From Bugula neritina (lineage: Eukaryota; Bryozoa; Gymnolaemata; Cheilostomatida; Bugulidae): a DNA stretch of 64,000 nt. The DNA lies in NCBI GenBank assembly GCA_964035545.1, contig OZ037771.1:4145128-4209127 (forward strand). Direction: 5' to 3'. A program made the translations under genes and the position numbers. The notes beneath the pieces were generated by a model, which was given only the letters and a program-made list of their open reading frames with translations, had not been told where the DNA came from and did not search any database. Below, piece by piece: positions 13,401 to 64,000 of this stretch. The first letter of the stretch is position 1, and the number at the start of each line of letters is the position of its first letter.

Positions 13401-14396
13401 GGTTGAAGCTGTAAATATCTAAGTAAGACCTTCACACTGGCCACCATATACTAAAACATACCAAGTTGTAATATCAGCTCCACTTTTTTTACAACTTTGC
13501 CTAATAACAATTTCTATTTTACTAGAACTATATTCCATCAAAATTGGTTGATGTGGTAAAGAACCCATCAACTCAAACATGCCAAAACAGATTGAAATCT
13601 AAACTAATGGTTGCTACACATTTTCAATTTTGAAGACACAGAAAATAGTGACAGTCAGACATATCTTATATAGACCATAGTTTATATACTGTGCAGGTTA
13701 TACTAATATATTCACATCGTTTATCAATATGAATAAGCTGAATTGTGATCAATACTTTGTATAAAATAGGTGATGTGATATTGACAGAGCTATACATTGA
13801 CCAACAGTTGACTTCAGGTAAGTCTACTGCAGATTTATTCATCTTGATTAACAAGCCGTTAACTTATGCTTCTGTTGTGACAGATTATTCTAGTAGAACT
13901 CAAATCTCACAATCTAAAACCTTTAGAGTTCCCTGTAATTCGGGCTTATAGGTTTTAGCTTGTAAACTTCTGAGAACATGAACATCTGCAGTTAGCAGAC
14001 ATGCTGTATTGTAGTCTGAATAGTTTCACATAGTTCCAAGACCCTGTTGTGAGACCACAAATAACAGAAAGTATAATTACAACACATTGTTCAGGCCCAA
14101 GCTACAATGTATAATAACAGGTGTTACTTGCTAGTATATAGTATACTTAATCAATAACATGGCAAATGTTGCATTTACCTAAAGTCTTACCTTTTCTCTA
14201 CCTGTGCTTGTAGCTCATACTGTAGTCACGTAGAATTATTACGTTAAGTATATTAAGTAAATCAACTTTCCCTGCATACTCGGGGCTAGTTGTTATGGCA
14301 GGAAAGCAATTATATGGAGCACCTTTAATTAGGACTGTAACTCAATCTTGTAATTATTGAGGTTTATTGAATATTTTTAACCTGTCTCAGAGTAAG
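10411..14396. other. MED4 3' UTR, intergenic space and presumed Cav2 promoter/5' leader
   Basis: Four kilobases without a recognisable gene. The left part should be the MED4 3' UTR (AATAAA only at 12530-12535; an ATTAAA variant at 11216). The right part should include the promoter and any non-coding 5' exons of the calcium channel gene, since the first recognised coding exon is preceded by a good acceptor ending at 14390. I found no convincing upstream coding exon; short open frames here look random. Confidence 0.4.
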
Positions 14397-55653
<41,257 letters not shown>

Positions 55654-56020
55654 GTCCACACACACACGTGTCAAATAGGTACTGAACTGCGGAAAGTGAG
55701 CGAGTGGTCGTACAAGCATTAGAACTGAGATACCCTCTAGTATGGAGTTGTGCGACCCTAGCAACTGTCCTATTGGAAAACTCATTGGCAGGTAATGGCA
55801 AGCGTATTACAGTGACATTCGTGCTAATTCAATATAAAGTTCTCATCGTATTTTCATTTTAATATTCACTTTTCTATTCACAAATGAATTTAGACTTTCT
55901 TGCACTATTAGTAGTTTTAGAAGTCCTCAGTGTGGTTATTCTACATTAACCTAATGCACTAATTCACAGATACTATAAAGTATAAACTCTAACACTGCTT
56001 ACTAAATTTTCTTTTAATAT

Positions 56021-56026
56021 AATAAA
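56021..56026 (+). terminator. Candidate poly(A) signal of Cav2
   Basis: AATAAA about 370 bp after the Cav2 stop codon, in AT-rich sequence. It is a good AATAAA hexamer downstream of the stop; the cleavage site itself cannot be seen. Confidence 0.5.
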
Positions 56027-56170
56027 ATTATCTTAATACAGACAGAAACACTGTGTGTAAATGAAAAGGGGTTTGCCAGCAGATGTTATTTATCTAACTC
56101 AAATTCTAAAGATGCTATGATTGAGGATGAGTACCTACACAATCGCATGAATAAAATATAAATGCATAGG

Positions 56171-56176
56171 TTTATT
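56171..56176 (-). terminator. Candidate poly(A) signal of the RNF168-like gene
   Basis: TTTATT on the plus strand (AATAAA on the minus strand), about 560 bp downstream of the stop codon of the minus-strand gene. Other AT-rich variants nearby could serve instead. Confidence 0.35.
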
Positions 56177-56738
56177 TTGTTAAAAAAGTAAACATAATTA
56201 CTAGGATGAAAATTTGCTACTTGACTTAGAAAAACGCTATTTCCCATACTAATTATGTAGCCATGTAACAAAATAAATGAATCTCCAGAAATGCTGGCAA
56301 TGGAAATATCTAAATCTGCTAAGATTTTAATTAAATAAAAATCACAAAATGTTTTGATTTCTATTTTGAACAAATAAAATATACATAAAATATAGTGCAG
56401 ACACAAAGATTTGTATCTACAATGTGCACAGAATAAAAAGTAATGTCATTACAAATCTACAGTACACTGTACAGTACATTAATAACTACATAAAATACAT
56501 AATATTTAAATTGAGATCAATGAGATCTTTATGGAGCTTACAGAATAAAAGCTATAAAATGCAGCCCATAAACTCATCTGCGTATCTACATATCTTGAGC
56601 ATTCTGTTAGACAGGTTTAGTAAGAATAAGTTTATAAAAGTCATTTAATTTACAGGATCTTCAGTTGCACATTACTTCAGAAGTAATTCCTTTGCTTGTT
56701 CTAAACAAATAGAATATGAATGTAGGTCGAGACCCAAC

Positions 56739-59700
56739 TCAATTGCTCAACTCGTTGCGTTTCCTCTTACGAGTGTTGTACTCGTTGCCACTTCCCTCAA
56801 AACGCAGAGCAGGCATGCAGTAGCGCTTTTCTAGTTTATAGATTTGCTGTAACTTCTTGGCATAGAGTTCATCTGGATCTACAAATGCAGGTCCTACAAC
56901 TAAACAAAATACATGTGTCAACCAAACTGAAGGAACCAAATAACACCACACAGTATAATACCAGAAAAAGTTAGGTAAGTTAAGAGAAAGCAATACAACA
57001 GTCTAAACTAACCTGCACTATGATGTGATCCATTGGCCATTCCAACCTCTCCGTTGACATTCTGATTAAAATCTTCTGATCTATTAAGACAGTATACTTG
57101 CATCACTTACACTGCAGTGTACTTACACAGCGCACTTACACATAACCTACTGTTAATCATATTAATTCATTCACAATACTGCTTGAAAGAGCGAGACAAA
57201 AGTATAAATTATAGGCCATGGTAACTAACATACGTAAAATACCTAATGAATGCAACCTATAGCCCCATTTCTTGGTACTAGTTTCACCAACACATATTTC
57301 CTGTGAGAGATCCAGTGCCTACCTGTATGATATGGTAGACTGGGAACTACTACTCCGACGCACTCTACGCTTTCGGGCTGCCGATGCTGAGGACGAAGCA
57401 GCTGTGCCGTTAGTATGCCCGTTGGTTAGTGCTTTAGAAGACTTTGTGTTCACATAACCATTCTTAGTGCTACCACGGTGTTGCTTTGGCCGTCTACAAG
57501 TATTGTGTGCTAGAGTATAAGTATTGTGTGCTAGAGTATATGTATTGTGTGCTAGAGTATTGTGTGCTAGAGTATATGTATTGTGTGCTAGAGTATTGTG
57601 TGCTAGAGTATATGTATTGTATGCTAGAGTATATGTATTGTATGCTAGAGTATTGTGTGCTAGAGTATTGTGTGCTAGAGTATAAATATTGCATAGTTTG
57701 TAGTTACATGCAGTTATGTACCACAAAGCAATGTATATAGAATTATCAGCCCAAACAGTATAGTATAAATATTGGAATTGTGTGCCCACATAGACTATAG
57801 AGTTGTCTGCCATCACTCACCTGTGTCCGTTAGCTTTTCTTGATTCAGTAGAACAGGGAGACCATCTCTCACTTGTATTATTGCTGCTAGTCCGTGACCT
57901 TGCTACTGTATCCCTGAAAATATCAATAAAAATGAAGTTATCTTCTCAATAGCCTGCACCCAGTAAAGCCCTGTGTCCTTACTAGAACACACGTAATATT
58001 TACACAGTACATGAGATCAGAGTTACAGCTCACTTACCCAGGACTATCTGGTATGATGGGACTGGTGGTGGCAATGCGGAGCTGTGAATTAGACATGCTG
58101 GTGCCTGTACTTGATGACACTATTGACATGCTGTAAAACAGAGACTCAAAGTGTTGTACAAGTGCATTACAACATTCAGTTAGTGTCAGTGAAATCCAAT
58201 AAACAACTGCTATCAGCATTCTTGCATTATTAATAAATATACTAATAGTTATGGGCATACAATTCCTACAGGTAACAATATCATCTGATTATTTACTAAA
58301 CTAATAGATAAAAACAAATTGAACACATAAAAACTATGACCCTGTCAATAATTAAACCTGTGGTCACACTAATAGAGTTCTAACACTCTTAAGAGCTAAA
58401 GCTTGCCAATGAGAAAGAGTTTTTAGTGAGCTTGCTAAAGTACATTAACGGGAAGTATTGCAAGGAAATGTGCTGGTTTGCCTGTATTGATGTAATTCTT
58501 AAACTACTAGGCTAATTAGAGATAGAGTATGGGTTGTAAGATACAGGTGATTACTTAGACAATGTTTGAGATGTTACAGGGTTTCTAAAAATAGTGAGAC
58601 GTCTTTATATTTGTTCCACAGAAACATTTTTAAGTGGACAGACTTATAAATTGTCTAGCTTACACCAAGTAACACTGTCTATTTATATTTGTTAAGTGGT
58701 CTATGAACTGGGAGAAGACAGCAAAAGCCTACACTAAAAGGAGCTCACAATCAATGTGACTAGTTTACTATATTTTCCAACTCAATTCTACTGCCTGAGA
58801 GATGTGGCCCCTTGAGTTGCAGTAGAGGAGAGATTGAGATAGTCTAAGTTCTTCAATTTTTTCAACAACATTTGGCTTGGGCACAGGTGGAAATTCTCAC
58901 AAGAACATAATTTCCTTTGCTACATTTTTAATCTAGAATGCAGGCTTTTTTCAATTTCTGCATTGCTGCACCACACGAAGCCACAGTTGACAGCAAATTG
59001 CTTAAACATGCATAAATATATTTACCCATCGTTACTGTGATCATCTGCAGAAAGACAAGAAGAATGCTGAGGACGTAGGAAAGTGTGATCAGCAGCAGTA
59101 GAACAAGAAGGTATGGATGTCTCTTCCTTTACTATCAGTTCATCTTTCACTCTACTGTTTGTGGTAGATGAGTCTGTAACCAGACAGATCGTAATACAAC
59201 CTCTCAATGAACTCTAACTGATGTCACCACAGAGTAATAAAGAGGGCTGAAACATTTTAGATAATATATTAAGACTCAATTCTTCAACAAAAGGTTGTAT
59301 TAGCTTCTATGGTATTGAGGCAAAACTCTAGCAATGCTTTTTAGAAGATTTTTGTAGCTAATGACAGCTTTACTTAATTATTCAAGTTTTAATGAGTTTC
59401 TTTTAATCAAATACTAAGAGCTCTGCAACTTTTTATGATAGCTTCCGCGTGTAGCTATAACGTTGATGTGCGGAGAAGCTATTTGATTGCACAAGATGCA
59501 TGTACATAGAATAGTGCTTAGGGCCTTGGCTATCATTACTGTTCTGTCACCTCTCTATTACCTCTTTATTGCAAAGACTACCTTAACACAGCTACAGGCT
59601 AACCACTCAATACAGCTGGAAACAATTAAATATTCTCATTTCAACAATAATAATAATATGCAGATTATTACTCTTCTCTAAAGTGTAGATATCCAAAGTG

Positions 59701-61396
59701 ACCGCCAGGTAAAGAACATGTAACTAATAGGTGACTAGTAGGTGACCACCAGGTAAAGAACAGGTAACTAGTAAGTGACTAGTAGGTGACCAACAGGTAC
59801 CTAGTAGGTAAGCAAGTGATCTAGGGAACTATAAGTTGGCAGGTTTGTAAATAAGCTATATGTTCAAGCAGTAAAAGTTTGTACAACTGCTGGAGAAAGT
59901 TATAATGGAATAAACAAGCATTAATTTGTTGCGACACAAAAACATCGCTACTCCATGTACTGTAAATATGGCCATCTATAATTAGAATCAGACTGTCACT
60001 ATTAAAGCCAACATCCATCATATAACAAATAAACAGAGGGCAATTTTAATGGATGGTTAAACAACAAGTAAACCTGTCAACACCAAACCCCAGTTACACA
60101 TTGATGTGTGTCACCTCCCAAGGCTATAGTAATGGCCTGACCAGTATTCAACTGCAAAGTTGTTTACCGAGTTGCAGTGAATAATAGCAAGGTTAGTTGA
60201 ACGCTGGCCAAGAATCATCTCTTGGCAACTGAGTTAAGTAGTCCAACTGAGTAGTAGTAGATTATTCAACACGACCCTACCAACAGGTATAGCCACAACT
60301 GACTATGGTTATTAATATGCATTACTCTTCCTACATTCACATAATACTGTTCACGTAATACTACCCTAACGTGGAGATTTGTACACTGCAGGGAGAATTA
60401 GCTGTGTCTTCTACTCACTAGATTAGTACAAAGGGCCACGTGGCCAGCTACTGCTACAGAGTACACCAATTGACCAGGAAATGAGCACACAACAATGGCT
60501 CTCAATAGCAATTACTAGTAACCAGGAGTCTGTTTTGAGATAAATAAAAGAGTAATAATACTGTAGTGAGTAGTGAGGCTATGCACCAGCTGATAGAGTG
60601 GTTGTGAGCTGAGGGGGGAGGGGGTGATGCAATGCTGCTGCAACTGATACAGCTAACCGGCCACTTGAACACTTACTATAAACATGGTCTTCTAATCAAT
60701 GTGTGAATCACACCCTCACCAGACACTATTTGAACTCTATTGTAAACAACAAACAACTAGCCATACCAATGTACTCTAGACTGCTCCTTACACAGAGCAA
60801 CAAAGCCAATGCCTCTGCCAGTGTGTCCCCCCCCCCCCCCCCATGTATCCAACACTGGGAAGTTTGTCTCCCAGTGTATCCACCACTGGAAAGGTACATA
60901 CATACATGTGCGTCTTATCTCACTACAGCTGTAAACATCACAGTCGCACAACTTACTGGAGTTGCACTTCTCGTTAGAAGATGAAACGTCGGGTGCAGGG
61001 GAAGAGCTGGAAGCAAAGTCTAATCTCTTGACTGTTTGTGGACACGGAGTCACTTTTATTGTCTCGGGATAGCCCTTCTCCTTGTCGGAGGGTCGGGGTG
61101 GTGTGCGAGGGTATCTCACTATAGGCTTGAAGTGGCGGTTGTATTCACCAGTGATTGAGTCTATGCTACTACTTCGCCTGGGAAGCTGTAACTTAGTACT
61201 CTGTAACAATATAAGTAGTAGTGGTAGTATTAGTATTAGTATTAGTAGTAGTAGTGGTAGTATTAGTAGTAGTAATAGTAGTAGTAATAGTAGTAGTACT
61301 AGTAGTAGTGGTAGTAGTAGCAGTAGTACTGGTAGTAGTAGTAGTAGTAGCAGTAGTACTGGTAGTAGTAGTAGTAGTACTGGTAGTAGTAGTACC

Positions 61397-61461
<65 letters not shown>

Positions 61462-61557
61462 CAGTAGTAGCGGTAGTAGTAGTAGTAGTAGCAGCAGTAG
61501 TAGTAGTAGTAGTAGTAGTAGTAGAAGTAGTAGTAGTAATAGCAGTAGTAATAGTAA

Positions 61558-61599
<42 letters not shown>

Positions 61600-61688
61600 A
61601 GTAGTAGTAGTAGAAGTAGTAGTAGTAATAGCAGTAGTAATAGTAATAGTAGTAGTAGTAGTAGTAGTAGTAGAAGTTGTAGTAGTAA

Positions 61689-61726
<38 letters not shown>

Positions 61727-63460
61727 ATAGTAGTAGTAGTAGTAGTAATAGTAGTACTGGTAGTAACACCCACTTACCTGGTTAATATTATTATGACTGG
61801 GTTTATTCTCCTACAACAAAAATAGAATCTGGAATAAACTTCATAAAAACTATGTAATGATAGTTTGAATCATTCCTGGAATATAAAAAACAGAGAGACT
61901 GAGGCCAATATTATCTGAGGATTACAGATATGCACAGGCCGCCGTGAAATCAACAGTCATAATTAATATTATTTCACTTCAGCCCGCTTTGGCTCACTGC
62001 CAACTACTATAATGGCTTCTATACGGTTGTTGGATGATACGTTGTGTTGGCCGGCGAAAGATACCCTGGATATATTAGCCTCGTGTTCCTAATCGATGAT
62101 ATAATCAATAAGGGAGCCACTCGCCGGCCGCTCGCATCGGCAAGCAGAATAGAAATAGCCAACTGCACCGAAGATACACTGTAACGCGCAGTTGATAATG
62201 CTAAAGGTAGTTCAGCTTGCCAATCCTACATAACAGCACCGATGCTGCCAGCTGACCTTGTTAGCAACTTTGAATGCAGCCAGCTCTCTCTTGTCTTTAG
62301 CCAACATTTCCTTGATGAGCTTTTCTGAAGCCTGTTCTTCTTTTTCTCTCTCTTCTCTTAACTACAACACATCATGGTGTAAATTCCAGTAAATTCTGTG
62401 AGTCATGTAGGAGTTTCCAGTTGCTAGTAGAGTAGACACTGAATAGGACATGGCGTGATCCATACAGACTACCAACTCATGTGAACAATAATAATACACA
62501 TACGCAATACTCTGAACTCAGTGGGTCCAACACGCCCTCCCAATAGCCCTAGAGTTTTCAGGACCCCCTACTACGCTTTATTATAACCAATGAACAAGTT
62601 ATAGTTGGAATTACATATTAATCATATACACAGCCAGTAACTAGACTAAGATCTATATTATTCAGAAGTACAGCTGGTAGCACTAGAGCCCCTGTACTAG
62701 AGTGATATGACGTGGTTATGTTGCTACAGCCAACCATTTCTGTTCAGAAAGGGGAAACATTATTATTTAATCCTACCACACTGGGCATCAACTACACGAT
62801 TTAGAAGGCAAGCAGCATGGGGACACAGGATTGGTGTTATAGCTATACATATATAGGACTGCTAAGATGGTTCTATAATCAATTGGGAGTGATTTAGTGC
62901 TGTAGTTAGGGGTTCTCCAGTTTGGAGTTATATCCCCAACTCCAAACTGGAGAACCTTAAGCTACTGCACTCAGTCACCCACAAATTGAAGCTGCTTACA
63001 GAACAATTCAGACTGCTAAGTGTAAAACACCCACCAACCACCTCATTTTATACATCATACCAACTTCACCTGTTCTACAGACCACCTGGTTATTTGCTTC
63101 AGCAGCAAATCTCATAGCTTGCTGCTACCAACTGTGTGCAAACTATCTACCACTTCATTCATCTCAATGGCAATCATAACAGGTAAAAAACCAAATAGTG
63201 AAACGAGTTTGACAGGATAAAAGAAGTTTGTTTTACAAAACCTTTAGTATTGATTAAAAGGTGAAAGACAAAGCCGGTTAGTGAAAGCACACTACACTGT
63301 CAGTGACACTTTGAATTAGCATATGCTGAATACATGATAGCACTTTGGACACTGAATACGGTGCTGATACTTTAAATACTCACTTTTTGTAACTCTAATT
63401 CATACTCTTTTCTTATTTCTCCAGTATTGGCCAACACCACTGAGAAGGATTCCCTCATTG
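56739..63460 (-). CDS. RNF168-like: RNF168/RNF169-like E3 ubiquitin ligase, 3' portion (RING exon outside window)
   Basis: RNF168 is the nuclear RING ligase that ubiquitinates histone H2A at DNA double-strand breaks; RNF169 is its paralogue. Ten minus-strand exons, phase-consistent: 63460-63384, 62361-62257, 61810-61778, 61200-60957, 59173-59026, 58130-58038, 57913-57821, 57493-57323, 57080-57013 and 56899-56739 (stop). They encode 397 visible residues. Recognition rests on G-E-I-R-K-E-Y-E-L-E just after the expected RING and on E-Q-A-S-E-K-L-I-K-E-M-L-A, the UMI/MIU1-like ubiquitin-binding helix. The C-terminal D-E-L-Y-A-K-K-L-Q-Q-I-Y resembles MIU2, and G-S-G-N-E-Y-N-T-R-K-R-K-R resembles the LR motif G-S-P-D-E-Y-H-L-R. 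The middle is Ser/Thr/Pro-rich with R-Y-P-R-T-P-P-R-P. The first exon shown starts with a split codon (phase 1), so coding sequence continues past position 64000. Confidence 0.82.
57494..57690. repeat. 21-bp array abutting an acceptor of the RNF168-like gene
   Basis: About nine copies of TGTGCTAGAGTATATGTATTG with shorter variants. On the minus strand they run directly into the acceptor CACAATACTTGTAG of the exon 57493-57323. CTCTAG within each unit is an acceptor-like AG. Confidence 0.85.
58841..58975. repeat. Interspersed repeat family A, copy 4 (RNF168-like intron)
   Basis: Same blocks as the three Cav2 copies (GGAAATTCTCACAAGAACAT, then TCAATTTCTGCATTGCTGCA), which shows that the repeat is dispersed rather than local to one gene. 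Confidence 0.8.
59690..59815. repeat. AGGTGACTAGTAGGTGACCA-type tandem repeat
   Basis: Imperfect repeats of AGGTGACCACCAGGTAAAGA and AGTAGGTGACTAG in a long intron of the RNF168-like gene. Non-coding. Confidence 0.7.
60830..60842. repeat. Poly(C) run
   Basis: A homopolymer of cytosines of about 13 bases, ending at about 60842 in the RNF168-like intron. Its exact length is likely to be uncertain in the assembly. Confidence 0.8.
61214..61765. repeat. AGT trinucleotide microsatellite filling an RNF168-like intron
   Basis: About 550 bp of AGT/TAG triplets with interruptions occupies nearly all of the 577-bp intron 61201-61777. On the transcribed strand it reads ACT/TAC, a pyrimidine-rich run. 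The very long poly-Ser, poly-Val and poly-Leu frames here are artefacts. Confidence 0.95.
62870..63006. mobile_element. Foldback MITE-like element with a perfect 19-bp hairpin
   Basis: A longer relative of the element at 9474-9586: it starts TTCTATAATCAATTGGGAGT and ends with GCTGCTTACAGAACAA. In its centre, 62911-62929 and 62938-62956 are perfect 19-bp reverse complements (GGTTCTCCAGTTTGGAGTT) with an 8-base loop. Confidence 0.75.
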
Positions 63461-64000
63461 CTAACAAAAAAAGCTCAATTATAATATACACATAACTTAC
63501 AGGTATACACAGTTTCAATATAACACAAGTCACCACCCAGTTGAGAGAAAAGTAGAAGTAATTTGAATACTTGGTGGTAACACACGTACTGAGAGTATAA
63601 GATGATCTACTATTAACAAGTCTAAACTTGCCCAGCCCGCCTGGCCCAGATAAAATATACAAATGAATAGAAGATGTATTGCGTTCGATTGAGTCATTAC
63701 GCACGCACATTGGGAATGCCAGTATATAGTAAGAGTAGTAGTAGGAAATGAGGGTACGTGATTGGCTGGTCACGTACTACACCTAAGTACGCGGCTGATA
63801 TACAGCATGCCGGGTGTGCATTGCCAGTTGAGCATAGGGTAATAAAATACCCGTAATGATGGTGCAATAGTTGCCAGGTAACACAGGGGCACTGCACCAC
63901 CTACCTCTGCCAACACCCAATAACTCATTCCAATTGTTTCCATAACCTAAGATGAACTAGAATTTTGTGAGATGAAAGTTACTACTATTTGAAATAGATT
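63461..64000 (-). other. Upstream intron of the RNF168-like gene (partial)
   Basis: Sequence 5' of the first visible RNF168-like exon. I see no RING-type Cys/His pattern on the minus strand here, so the RING exon is presumed to be further right. Confidence 0.5.

Larger units (their letters stand above)
55654..56738. other. Convergent 3' UTRs of Cav2 (+) and the RNF168-like gene (-)
   Basis: No coding content. Poly(A) signals of the two genes appear about 150 bp apart: AATAAA at 56021-56026 on the plus strand and at 56171-56176 (read TTTATT) on the minus strand. The two transcripts may end tail to tail here. Confidence 0.6.

Noticed and set aside
60757-61825. Very long poly-Ser, poly-Val and poly-Leu frames on both strands
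   Set aside because: They result from the AGT trinucleotide array. Only the minus-strand part 60957-61200, outside the array, is a real exon of the RNF168-like gene.

Overview
The window is nuclear DNA from an invertebrate animal. It is AT-rich, uses the standard genetic code, has many short spliceosomal introns (about 0.1-1 kb, one of 10.3 kb), is full of tandem repeats and short interspersed elements, and carries metazoan genes. The predicted proteins look bilaterian, and a lophotrochozoan-like animal is plausible, but I cannot name the species or phylum from sequence alone. All exon models were built by hand from splice sites, reading-frame phase and remembered family sequences; no alignment was run.

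Layout. (1) 133-533 (+): 3' end of an unidentified acidic, repeat-bearing protein. (2) 1637-5911 (-): complete eight-exon KIFBP (KIF1-binding protein) homologue, 659 codons. (3) 7131-10410 (+): complete six-exon MED4 (Mediator subunit 4), divergent from KIFBP. (4) 14397-55653 (+): an essentially complete 50-exon Cav2-type voltage-gated calcium channel alpha1 gene, about 2172 residues, with an EEEE selectivity filter, an AID for the beta subunit, a pre-IQ/IQ region and the Cav2 C-terminal D-W-C PDZ ligand. (5) 33362-40922 (-): inside the 10.3-kb Cav2 intron 28, an antisense eight- or nine-exon gene for an apparently undescribed mucin-like single-pass membrane protein whose tail carries about ten tyrosines in SH2-docking contexts. 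The same intron holds a decayed THAP-domain (P-element-like) transposon. (6) 56739-63460 (-): ten 3' exons of an RNF168/RNF169-like ubiquitin ligase; its RING exon(s) lie beyond the right edge.

The most notable observations concern RNA processing in the Cav2 gene. There is an AT-AC U12-type intron with near-consensus 5' site and branch point, a second U12-type intron with GT-AG ends, and a 6-nt microexon (Lys-Ser) in the IVS3-S4 linker at the place where vertebrate Cav2.1/Cav2.2 use the 6-nt exon 31a. Several tandem arrays contain copies of, or directly abut, real splice sites (exons 9, 29, 39 and 41 of Cav2, and exons of the nested gene and the RNF168-like gene).

The genes do not form an operon-like unit. 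KIFBP (kinesin regulation) and Cav2 (presynaptic calcium entry) both act in neurons, while MED4 and RNF168 are general nuclear proteins. The strongest candidate for new biology is the nested phosphotyrosine-tail receptor/adaptor gene.
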